A DNA stretch of 64,000 bases from assembly GCF_037042905.1 (NCBI RefSeq), contig NW_026974140.1, positions 15,922,001 to 15,986,000 on the forward strand, written 5' to 3'. The position numbers were made by a program, and so were the translations under genes. Shown in pieces: positions 47,351 to 60,200 of this stretch. The number at the start of each line of letters is the position of its first letter. Within the stretch, counting starts at the first letter, position 1. The notes below the pieces were generated by a model. That model was given only the letters and a program-made list of their open reading frames with translations, ran no database searches and was not told the DNA's origin. Source of the stretch: Lytechinus pictus. Taxonomy: Eukaryota > Echinodermata > Echinoidea > Temnopleuroida > Toxopneustidae.

Positions 47351-47989
47351 GAAAAGACAAGACAAACGAATAAAAAGGACGTGGAATTGTATGTGATTTC
47401 ACATTTGAATTGTTATTTGACCCGGGTATTTGACGAATATTTTAAGAAATTCTATAAATATATAACTAGTAGCCGAGCTGGTGTGCCCTTTTTCACGAAC
47501 AATCATTTAGCACGCGCGATATTTAATTTCTCTATTTTTATTGAAGTGTTATTCCTCGAAGATGTCTAGTTCATGTAGGACCTACTAATATAATAGGTGG
47601 ATGGGTGACTAATCTATATTAATATGTCATATATTCGTCACCAATGGTTTAACGTCGTATGGACCGCCTTTGCCGACGACGTCCTACTTACGAAAGTGAC
47701 TGGCGCGTATAATCTGGAGAGCACATGCGCTATGCACAGCGATTGAAGAGCGCCATCATGTTCAACAACAACAACAACAACTTTTACAACCAACCGAAAA
47801 AAAGCGAAATCGCTGAAGGCAAATGTAGAGTCAAGACGATAAGGAGACAAACAAGCTGTTTGAATCACGAGTCAAACTCCTGTCCTGCGTTGTTTCGTTG
47901 TAATTATTAAATTGACTGACTTATCGGCTGCCGACTTATCTTCAATCAGTTCAGCAAGTTCAGGTGGCTCCTTCAGTCACTGTGAGTGT

Positions 47990-48060
47990 GAACGGACTGA
48001 CCCCATCCGCCCCCGCCAGCGGCCAGGCCAAGGAAAGGCGGCCCAATCACGTCTCCGACA
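47990..48060 (+). promoter_or_regulatory. GC-box/CCAAT promoter of the second LAPTM-like gene
   Basis: A local GC-rich island carries CGCCCCCGCC (about 48008-48017, Sp/KLF-type) and CCCAATCA (about 48042, CCAAT-type), 70-120 bp upstream of the start codon in AT-rich surroundings. There is no TATA box. This suggests broad expression. Sites are read from sequence; function is inferred. Confidence 0.45.
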
Positions 48061-48128
48061 TCTCTTTGGAGACTTTGATAGGGACTTGAGAGTCTTGAGA
48101 CGGTAGTTGCTCAGTAGTTTATTGAAAA

Positions 48129-48200
48129 ATGGCTATCCTCACACGTTGTTGCTGTTTTACTCTTCGCAATGGCTCCATTGCTGCAGCTATTTATTCTTTG
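48129..48200 (+). CDS. Copy 2 exon 1
   Basis: Encodes residues 1-24 (MAILTRCCCF.., ending AIYSL). The start context is aaaATGG; the donor GTAAGA follows. Aligns residue for residue with the beginning and end of copy 1 exon 1, two residues shorter. Confidence 0.82.
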
Positions 48201-51200
48201 GTAAGATTATTATTTTTTAATAAATTAAGATAAGATTTTTTTATTAAACTCAAACTGGCGCCGACAGATTATGGGATGATGGGATTGATGAGATTGACTC
48301 ATTGATTGAGACATGTTTGTTCGTGAGACATTTTAATGAATTTTACAAGATTTTTCAGCCTTATCCTGAGGCTGAAATAAGTCATCTCTCTTCTCATGTG
48401 TGTCAGTGTGTGTGCGCTCGTTGTGTACAAAGTCAATGGGAGATGAAAGAAGTCACCATGGTCACAGCCGCTGACGAAATAAACAGCAGTGAATGGAGTG
48501 GTGACTTAAACCAGGATAATGCCGATTTTTCAAATGGCACCTTTTACAGTACACTTAATAATCTATCCATTTGGTAAGCATAAGGTCTGACTTATAAAAT
48601 ATTCTTTGGGTATGTATAATGTACTGTTCATCTGTCTTTCTTTAGACTTTAGTTTACTATTCAATTGAACACACAAATAAATAATGGAACTCAGTCATAT
48701 CCAACTTCCTTCAGCGAGCAAATGTAAATAACGTTTTAGATCTAGGCCTAGTCACGTATTAACATGATTGCGGACGCGGATATTACTGCGTACAAAAACA
48801 ATTTCGTACCGTAAGACTTCCGCAGTTCAATTTCACAGAGCATACAAACATACAGTTCTACAAGATTGCAAAAACAAGGCGAAAAAATAAAACTTTTACC
48901 TTATTTTTCTCTGAAATGACAGAAAATGGTTGAAATATCGTATAACATAGTTTTGCATTAGTAATTGATATATTTTCTGACAGAAATATGGACCTGATTT
49001 GCCGAATTTCAATCTCGTCCGCTCCTTGAGGTATATTGCGTAATGCGTATGAAGGTGTAGATCTATGCTGTATAATACAGTGATTAGAGCAGTCAGCAAT
49101 TGACAGCGCATCGATAGAACTTGATGAGCGTTATGATACGAACGACCATAATGCAAAATGCTATTAAAAAGAAAAAAAGAAAATTAGTTAGCAAACACAG
49201 ATTTATTACCAACATCTGCTCAGATTAGATAAAGCAAACAAAAAATCACATCAATTCTTTCTTACATCATTACAATCAAGAATATCTTTATCCGTCCGGC
49301 GTGTGTCCGGAATCATGATGTAATTTGTCACGTACGAAAATAATTGTTTTTCGTGGAGGGGTATGCGGCAAGTGCGATGCAAAGAAAACGGTTGGTAAAT
49401 ATGCAATAATTTTATCATATTCATAATTTTCATATATTTGGAATAGCAAGTGCAAATTTTTCTTGATTGTATTTCCTCTAGTTGTCATTTTGTTCACTGA
49501 AATGAAGGTGTCCGGCAATAGTATACACTGCCATGCATAAATCCCCATTCTCTGATTCTAGAGAAATTTGAACCAGTTATCTGTCCCAATTCCCTTCCTT
49601 TGTGATAAAAATATATTACCAAAACCTGCTTTCTGTAGTATACCTTCAATGTTACTCATCCATTTTGACGTGAACTGCATATTTTGATCTTAGTGCATAT
49701 TAAAAACCAAGCTATAAATCAAGAAAGTGTACTTGTCATCCTCACCTGTCACAATTCTGAGCCAAAATCCAATCGTTCTACAACTGATATGACTTAATAA
49801 GGTGCTGCGCCCAGTTACTCCATATCTGGCATCTGGAGTAAACTTATTTACCCGTAAAATTGTTCTAAAAAACTTTCTGTGAAAAATTTCAACTTGAGCA
49901 ATATCTTCATAGCCCCATACATGTACTTCACACCCATATGTCAGTATTGGTAAAATCATCCAATCAAATAATTCACACTGTATCAATGGACAGTTGTAAT
50001 CTTTTTGCTTATGCTCATAAACTGTACAAAGCTTTCCTTGCCTGGGATACCTGCTTTGTGGCTGTTAATTTGAATGTACCTTTATACTTAAAGGTCAAGT
50101 CCACCCCAGTGAAATATTAATTTTGATAAATAGGGAAAAATCAAACAAGCATAATGCTGAAAATTTCATCAAAATCGGATGTAAAATGAGAAAGTTATGA
50201 CATTTTAAAGTTTCGCTTAATTTCACACAACAGTTATATGCACATCCTGGTCAAATCAACATTTTGTTGGGGTGGACTTGTCCTTTAAAGAGATGGTCCG
50301 GGCTGAAAGTATTTATGCTTAATAAATAGAGTAGAATTCACTGAGCAAAATGCTGAAAATTTCATCAAAATCGGATAACAAATAAAGTTATTGAATTTTA
50401 AAGTTTAGCAATATTTTGTGAAAACAGTCGTCATGAACATTCATTAGGTGGGCTGATGATGTCACATCCCCACTTGTTCTTTTGTAATTTATTGTATGAA
50501 ATTAGGTTTATTCAAATTTTTTCCTCCAAGAACTAGAAAAATTGGATTAACAACTGATTTAGTGCATTAGATATTCATTGCTGCAACTTATTTCATTATA
50601 AGGGAGACATATTATTCACACAAGTATGAAATAATGAAAAAATTATGATTTTATGTAATAACATAAGAAAACGGAAAGTGGGGATGTGACATCGTCAGCC
50701 CACCTAATGAATATTCATGACGAATGTTTTCACAAAATATTGCTAAACTTTAAACTTAAGCTCGCTAAAATTATCTCAAACTGGTATTCTGAAAATTCTT
50801 ATAACTCTGTAAGGACGTCCCCCATTTTGTCTCTGACACTGACACGCCCGATGTTAATTGGGAAGTTCACCCTGACAAACAGTTTACTGCAAAAATAGCA
50901 GAAAAAATAATAAAGAATGTTTGAGAAAAATTCATCAAAGAATAAAGAATTTGTTAGAATTTTAATTATTTGATTTGTGAAGTCATATGTACTTTTTGTA
51001 TATTAATAGACAAAACATTTCATGCCTGTTCCTAAAAAGAAAAAAACAATTCATCATGAAGCATTAAATATTTAAAAATTTGTGCATATTATATTACATG
51101 TGCAGAATATATGGGGCAGCTGCTCGTTTATGACGTTGCAAATCCAAAACCTAAAATTCTTATAACTTTCTTAATCTTTAATGGATTTTCTGTTTTCGTT

Positions 51201-54200
51201 ACATCAAACTTTTCTTCAGGGTGAACTTCCCCTTTTTTATTTGATTACATGTTGTAGGTAAGTGCATCATTGACATGAGGTGTAATGACTCTTGTGCCCC
51301 TGTAGACTGAAAAATCCACTGTTTTAGAGGAGTTTAAAAAAATTGTCTGATTTTTCTCAGTTCTACCTACAAGTACTAGTGAAGCCTTGATACTCTGAAT
51401 TTAGCCAGATGAAGTCGAAGGGGAGCTTATTCTTAGGAATTGTCCTTTTGTATAACGAGATGTTCTTGTGGGATCCAGCAAGAAATTATTACTGTTGATC
51501 AGGGTTGGCACGTTTTAAACGGTGTGTTTTAAAACATGTTTTAAAACACCCGTTTTTTTTACAAAAAAAAAACATGTTTTAAAACGCCCCATAGACTTGT
51601 GTGTTATAAATATGCATGGTCATGGATAAGATTTTAGATGAATATTTTTTATACTTTTATCTCTTCTTGTGATATATTATTTTCTTCTTTCAACTAAATC
51701 TCTTTCTCAACACCACTCTTTTTCTCCTCTCTCTTTCCCCCCTTATTCTCCCTTCCTCCATCACTTTGTCATGTTCCTTGAAATCCTTTTGTTCAATTAT
51801 AACAAACATCTGAGTGTTGCGCTCACTTTTTAGACAGGGAAAGAAACACTATTTAAAGCTCAAATGTGTAATAGTAGTGAATGAAATGGAAGTGTTGCAC
51901 AAGCATAATAATATTTTACAAATCGACAGTAAAAGTGACATTGTATTCTTGAGGTACACACGAAAGCAACTTTTACGCTTCGTAAAGACTAAAGATGAAG
52001 AAAAGTACTTTAATTTGGTATAAGTTAGCTGGTAAACCTTAAAGGACCAGGCTCGACCCAAGAAAAATACATGATGAAAATTTCGTCAAAATCGGATGTA
52101 AAATGATAAAGTTATGATATTCTAAAGTTCTGCTTTTTTCCACGCTGCTACGTCATATTATTGTCATCAAATTTGGTACCCAGAGGCAAAATGTGGGCAG
52201 GGTCATTGTCGCCATGACATAGTATTTATTTGTGAAATTTCTGTGTGAGCTCTAATATCGCAATGACAAATGACGCGGTGGGTTTGGGGGTTACATGTGC
52301 TCGGCCGCGCGACCCGCCGAGCATCTTTAGTTTTATATCTGATTTCGATGAAATTTTCAGCATTATGCTTGTTTGAATTTTCTCTACTGATTGAAATCGA
52401 CATTTTACAGGGGTGGACTTGACCTTCAACCTTAACAATCCCAGGGGACCATAATGGCCCCCTAAAAAAATTATATGATAAATCCATAAGCACGACAGGG
52501 CCACGCCATATTGTTCAAGACTATTTTTTTAGGGATGCATGCTTGGGTATTCGATTATTATATTACATAAGTGCATGTCAGACCCCAAATTGCTCAATAA
52601 CGTGATTTCATGTATGAAGCCAATGCAAATTTTTCGCCAACATTTGTATCTGTATCAATATCTGTACATGATTGGAAAATTATTGCCCATAATGTCCATT
52701 AAAAAATGATAAAAAAACCCAAAACTAACCAAAAAACTGTACATAAGAAATATTTAAAAAAAGTTAAAACAAACAATAAAAAACATTTTGATCAGAATTC
52801 CTCAATTAAAGAAATAAGCAGTTCAAGGGCTAGATACCCAAACTTGTATTTCATGCACTAAAATTGTTATAATTGCTTTATAATCAATATGCTTTATTTC
52901 ATAAAGCATATTGATTAAATAAAATCAAGATTTGAAAGCCCATAGTCTATAGATTATGTCATTTTCTTACATCGTGCAAATTCTTCTCACCCCTTAGATT
53001 GGCATAATTCAAAAGTACGTATGTACATGTATGAGGAATAAATAAAATGTCAACTTACTTTTTTTAGTAAACTTTTTATTAGAAATTCAGTAACAAAAAG
53101 TGTAGTTATATCTTACTTACTCCAAAATGTATTTAAAACATCAAGAGCTTAAATTGTACTGTATTAAGTGTATAGTTTAATTGATTTACAGAAGATTTCA
53201 ACGTTCGTTGGGGAAAAAACGTTTTAAAACGATTTAAAAAGTTTTAAAACAATAAAAGACGTTTTATTTGTTTTTTTTATAATAAAAAACGCTTTTTATT
53301 ACAACCCTGCTGTTGATAAATATCGCATACAACGTTAAGTTATATTAGCCCCCTACAGTGTACCTGTTGTAAATTTTTATTGTATTTTCCATGGAAGTTA
53401 TTAAGGAAAAGAGAATTTTCAGAAAACATTTTATCTTGATATCTTGTGCACAGCAAAATTTGTGCTCCGTTTTTAGCTTTATGCATATTGTAGCTCTGAC
53501 ATCATGTGCGCGTAGTAAAAGTTACAAGAAAAGTTACAGGAATAGATAAAAGAAATCAAGAATTGTCTTAAAACAGATTTTATTGTAACTATGAGGAAAC
53601 AAGAATATTTGACAATTTTCAGAATTTACGGCCCAAGTTTTTGGACAGCGCTTTTTGTATACTGGTAGATTAAATTTCCTTTTTGTTCTTTACTTTTCAT
53701 GTGAAAATTCATTGAATTTACATTTGTAAAAATGGAATTCATGTTTGGGCTGTGTCCATTTTCTATAGCAAAACAAAATAAATTTCAATTTTAATGTTAG
53801 ATCAAGTTTGAAACAGAATTACCACATTTTCATAAATGAAAAATACAATTTTTTTATTGAAAATCTCAGTCCCTACAGATTCCTATAAAAAACAAAGCTT
53901 CCTTTATTGTCTTTGGATCTCACATAACATGTGGATACAAAGTAGTTGTGTAACAGTAACAGTTATCCTTAGCAGTCTTGACTGACCTCTGTACTTTGTT
54001 ATGTATATTACTAGTTTTATCAATATTACAATTTTGGAAAGTGGAGAAAGAAGAAGAATGTGAGATTAACTACATGTACATACTTCAATGTACGTGTATG
54101 TACATTGATGAACATGAAAAACTTGTATAATTTACTCCTACTAAAGTCAAATTTTGTATTAAAAAGTCCATCATTTTGGTCTCAAGAGATTTTATTTAGG

Positions 54201-57200
54201 CAGAGTCACCCCTGTTTCATTTGATCTAGCCTGATTTGGTATACACTGACTGACTAAACACTTATTGTGCTTCTTTGTCTTTTTACAGATTCAATCAGCA
54301 TTAGCTCTTGGAATATCATCATTTAAGATTCACATGTATGTAATACACCATGGTAAGTGCAATAGTGCCGTGCGTTGTCATTCTATAGATTTGATTTTCT
54401 ATTGATACCACATTTTGCACATCCAGCAGTAACTCTGAAGAGATTTTTAAACAAATCAACAAATTGGGAGGGGGCATGAATATGAAGCACATAACGTCAG
54501 TGACAAAATATAAAAAATATGCCATTATCAACATTGGGGCCATATATATTTTCAAGACTTAAAAAAAGGTTCATAAAGAATGGAAGGCATTAGGAGTTTT
54601 TAATCCATTTTATTTCATTTTTTTGTAATCCCAATCTCCCCCCCCTCCCAAAAAAAACCCACCAAGTATGCCTAGAGATTAGCCTTTAACAATATTTTGA
54701 ATGGAAATTTACATTTGACATCAAAATATGAAGTAGAATTTTCAGCCATTAGGAATTTAAGCAAAACTTCTATCATTTTAATTTTTGGGGAAGGATTTTG
54801 GTTTCCAGATATCATAGGGGTTTACTCGTTCTACATCAGAAGTTAAGTGACGTCAAATAACATGCACCTGAACATTTAGATCAGACTCATTTGCATATCA
54901 TCATCATGTGAAAATTATGAAACTGCTGAGGTACTTTAGTACCATTTGATTGGCCCAAAGCAAATTTGTTATATTTTGAACAAGGAATAAGATAAATAAA
55001 ATAATAATCAAAACACACCGTTTCTATTTCAGTGATACATGAAATGCCAGAAAAAGAGCGTGCCCTGTTCATTGCTACATGTGTTGATGTTGGATTCTTC
55101 TCACTTCTCTTCTTCTTCTCAATCATTTTACTTTATGGAATCAAGAATGTAAGTATACGTGTTGATTGTGCAAACATTGTTTTGGTTTCGTATATTAGAT
55201 CTCAGCTCATTTAACACTACTGCACCTCGGAATTGGCGCCTAATAAATGCTGTGTTTATATAATTATTACTACTGTAGGGTCTTTGGTCTATCAGTTTGG
55301 TAGACCAAACTGATACTAGTACTTTAGTAGACCAAAGATAGTTTTATTAATTTGTCCAAACATGGCTTGTTGTATTCCCACCATCAAGGGTTTGAGAGTT
55401 CATAGTAGGTGATGCTGCACCAGCCTAAGTTTGCTCAATCTCGAGATTTTTGCCCAATCGGCCCTCTTCGCGATTAATCTCGAGATTCAAGAAACCCCAT
55501 CTCCACCAGCGCAAGAAGAGCAATTCATGCTCGAGCGAGACATCGGTGCATTATGGTCTGACGCCGTGAATAAGTAATCTCAAGTGCGTCTGCACCTGCG
55601 AATTAGCGGGATAATTTGTAAGTAGTGCGCTATTTTGCAAATAATCCTAAGTTGACCTAGGATTTCAATCTCGAGATTAATCCAGCGAACCATCCCGATG
55701 ATTGCGTCTCCATTCGAATAATCTTGAGATTGTTCAGATTGGGATTATTTGCTGGATCAGAAATAGTGCGATTATTTGAAAACTCAGGCTGTTGCAGACG
55801 GCCCTAATGAGAGTTCATAGTATGAGAGTTCATAGAGGTTTAAACTTATTTCAGCTTTTGCGATTTGATTTTCAGCTTATTAGCTTTGGGGTGAAATTCC
55901 TCTGTACAAAAATTTCCTCCTTTTAAACTACTTTATTTTCATAAGTTCATTTGTGGTCATGCATAGTCATGTAGGATAATGATCATTTTGTCTTAATCAA
56001 ATGGTTTGAGTTTTGTCATATGTGAATGCTACTCTGTTTTCATCAGTTTTTCCATAATCCTAAAATGAATCGGCAACATCTATAGATCTCTTAAAAAATA
56101 TGTTTTTTATAGTAATATATGAATTACATTTTGAAAATAAAAATTAAAAATCTGAAAGTAGCATACTGTAGTATCAGTGTAAAGCATGTTTAAATGAGAT
56201 TATTAGTGCGCATCTACATTTATTACATTTACACTGTGAAATATATTGTGCAAATAACAAGCTTTAATTACTTTCTAATCTTGTATCCTGTAAAAAAAAA
56301 GGCAGTGTTATCCTGAGTTAGTTTTTCTCTATGTATTCAAATCAATTTGTTGTTTGGGTGGACCTGGTATTTAAGATAATCTACCAATGGTTTGCGTTTT
56401 TCATTGTATTTACTGCACTATTATAGTGAAGTTATTAGTGGCAGCAGAATAAATTCAATATACATACATGTATTGAATTGTTAGAAGTTAAGAACGAGAG
56501 GTACATGTATGCCTATCCCATAATAGTGTTTAGTATTTCGGGGGGAAAATAGTGACTTTTATATATTTTTTCATTATGGTAGAATATTTTCGTTGTAGAT
56601 AATATATACATAAAAGATAAAATGATATTTTTTTCTCAATTCTTTAAAATTATAATTAACAGAAATACAAGATATGGGCTTGCATAGTATTCATTAGGGT
56701 CTTCATGTAGGTTTTTGCAATGAGTGTCCAAATCAAGTAATCCTGAGTGCATTACATATTCTATTCAAATGTACATGTAGCTCCTAAGTTGATTGAAATG
56801 AATGTACATGTATTATTCATAGTCATAGTGAGGCAAGTATAAAATTACACTCCAAGTCTCCAACCCCACATAAATTTGCATATATATGTACACCTGTAAG
56901 GCTACACTGCTTTTTATATCAACAACTAAACCATGGATTGCCCACCTTTGGATAAGAGCTGCTGCTGTTAAACTTCAGCTTTAACCTCATTCGTATCATA
57001 CAGCTGATTGGATTGAACATATTTGCTAGAACAAGACATTTAACTCTCTAGTCTCCATCCCACATGTTAAAGGTCAAACCGCTTAAATTTTTGAGACGGT
57101 ATCCAACTAAACCACGCATCGCCCACCAATGGCTCTAGAGCTTTATGAGCTCTAGGCGTTGGTTACTACATAAATGTCTCACTTCAGCTGCATGGTGTAA

Positions 57201-60200
57201 ATCACATTAGTTTAATACAAGAGAAGAGTATTCGCCTAACAGTAAGGACATAAATGTTAAGGTATTGACTATTCACATGCATGTAACATTTGCTGCAGTA
57301 TACATGTATGCCACAAAGTATCTTAGTATCTTGTATCATTGATCCTGCTTGTATGTAGAAGATGGCAATCCTGTATTGTCTTTCAGTACTCGACTTGAAA
57401 ACAAGAGACAGTATACTTCGTTATATTCAAATTGCAACAAAAAAATAATAATTAGATTTATAACAAACTTGGATTTTCGTAATCTGAATTCAAAACCTTT
57501 TTGAAAAACTTCATATTCTCATGTGTAAACTCCACAACTACAATTTGGGAATTTACATTTGATAGGGTAGGCCAGGGGGGGGGGGGTAAATGTAGCCCCC
57601 AGTTAGTTTTTAGCTCACTACTCAAGTTTGCCAGTGTCAAGGGGATTGCTGTTTGCGTGGTATTTGAGAAGTTCCTTAGCACATATCTTGAGCATGATCA
57701 ATTTAGCCAGGAGCGCAAATCTAGCAGCACCTCAAAATATTACTTTTTAAAGTAGCATTGCCACTTTAGAGTGGTGAGTACTGTACCCACTTTTAAGGCA
57801 TTATTGTACATTCCAGTATTGTAGTAAAATTCACCACTTTCCCATTTGTTTTCTGACTGGAGGTCGATGAACTTAACATGCCCGATGGAGCAGATGAGCC
57901 CCCCCCCCCCCCCCCCCCGGATTAACACTGTATGGTTGCATCTGTTAAAACAGTAAAGTGCATTGTAGACATCTCCAGTTTCTCCACACTTGTTTTATGT
58001 ACACTAAAAGTTTCCGTTTTCAATAGAACATGTAAAAACATACCAAAATAATATATCTGTAACAGTTGAAAACACAATCTGACAATCATTTTTTCACAAT
58101 ATGTTATAGAATTAATAAACAAATCCTTTAATAAATGGAGGCCTTTGGGAAACTGATTAATCCTGTGATCGTTACTAGTAAATATTCAGTGATTGTATCA
58201 AACCAACTATTTTTACTTTGAATAGAGCAACACAAAATAGTTTTTTTTAATCAAGGGGAAATGGGGCAAATAAGGCCCCCTGATAACAATGTTTGGTGCT
58301 CATTAATATGCAAATGAGATTGAGTAGTTCTGATATATGTATCTATTGGATGATGTAGATCTACTGTAGATCTACATGTAGTACTATACATTCAATCATG
58401 TTTGTACTGCTATGATTGGAAGTATGAAAAATAGGGCCTTACTTTTACCTCCCCCTACTGTACATGTACTGTACATAGACAAAATACTGTAATTGTATTT
58501 GTTTTAAAGTCTGATGTAAGGATGGAAGCAACCTATGATATTTTTAATCTTGATAATCATAAATTACAGATATAGTCCCTAATATTTTGAACATATACTA
58601 TTAATATGAAAGATGATTGGCACTTTTGGCAATAGAGCTACATGTACAAGAGTGTGATATGAGTAAGGAAATATGACTCACTTTCGGCTGAGGCCACTTT
58701 CTCCTTTGATGACGCACGTTATGGTTATCATCAAATCTCAACAATATTATTCTTCATGTAGCCAAATATCAAATTTAAGCAGGAAGCACTTGTGGTTAGT
58801 AAAACACATTTTTGAATGCATATTACTGGTACATAAATATACATGTATGGCTGTTAAAAGTAAATGGAAAAGGTATAGGCCTACTTGCAGTGTTTACATC
58901 AATGTCTACAAGCACATACATGTATATTTGGTCTACCTCTCAGGTAGTCTAATATCACATTGGCTAAATCCATTTGGTCTACACTATACTTGATCTAATT
59001 CATCATTTAGTCTAATGCCCAGTTGGTCTAATTTCCACTTAGTCTACTTTTTTTTTTACTTTATCAAATGAAAATTTGGTTCATAAAGAGTTAGTCTAGA
59101 TCCCGGGGGCAGGGGAGGGGGCAGTCAAATGTATTGCTGTACACATGCGTGACCAAATTATTTCCAAACACCCCCTAAACTAGTTTCCCTTTAAACACAT
59201 TTTTTTGGTCACGCATGTGTATAGCAATATATTTGACTGCCCCCTCCCCCCCCCCCCCCCCCCGGTCTAGATGTTAGGGAATGTCCACTAAGTGGTGTTA
59301 GACCAAGTGGATAACAGACGAAATGAGTCTACATGTAGCCTTACCGCAAATCAGGCAAGAGACGAGACCAAATGAAAAGTAGACAAAGGTGTGTAGTTTT
59401 TTGTCCCATCTTTTACCATAAAGTGTACTGAGCATTTCTTTTTCTCTCTCTTTTACCGACAGAACAAACGATTCCTGTTCCTGCCATACATTGTGTGTAT
59501 GACAGTGCTGATTATCTTAATGTGTGTGATAATCCTACTGCTAGTTGTGGTTGTAAGTAATTAACCATGAAAAATAATGTACATACTGCCCCTTTAACCA
59601 AAATTGATTTGATTTATGACCAGGGTAGCCACGCTAAAGCTGGGGGTAATTGTATTATGTACCGTTATGCATATTATCATTATTATTATGTTGGTGTATA
59701 ATGCTGCATGCATGTATAATTTGTATATTTGTGATCCAATTATCTAAATGTACATATGAATTTATTAAAACAAATCATTTTCTTGACCTACATGTACAGT
59801 AAGCACCACCCAAGAAAATAAAAAGCTTAAATCATTCCTACGCTACAGATACATGTATTATGCATTTGCTGCCTTTTCTATTGTATACAGTACCATTTTA
59901 ACCTTGCACAGCATTCCTTTTATTTTAAAATTCCCTTTTCTGAGGTGTATGGATTTAATATATAAAACTCCATATCCTGAAAAGATTTCCCCTGTTGGAG
60001 TCCAAAAATATTGTTGGAAAATGTACTCCGAGAACGTTCAACAAAAAAATAGGATTTGTATGAGAAAATTGTGATATTTCTTTATATTCATGTTTTTTGT
60101 TTTTTTTTAAATAAAAACATGATGTAATCTCCCAGATAAAATTAACAGAGGTCATTTAGACTTTTCTAAAAATAACGAAATTTCTGAATTTCATGTCCTT

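Noticed and set aside
51814..52023. Open frame inside the hAT-like element considered as transposase
   Set aside because: Only 69 codons, with no BED zinc finger, DDE or hAT C-terminal motif.
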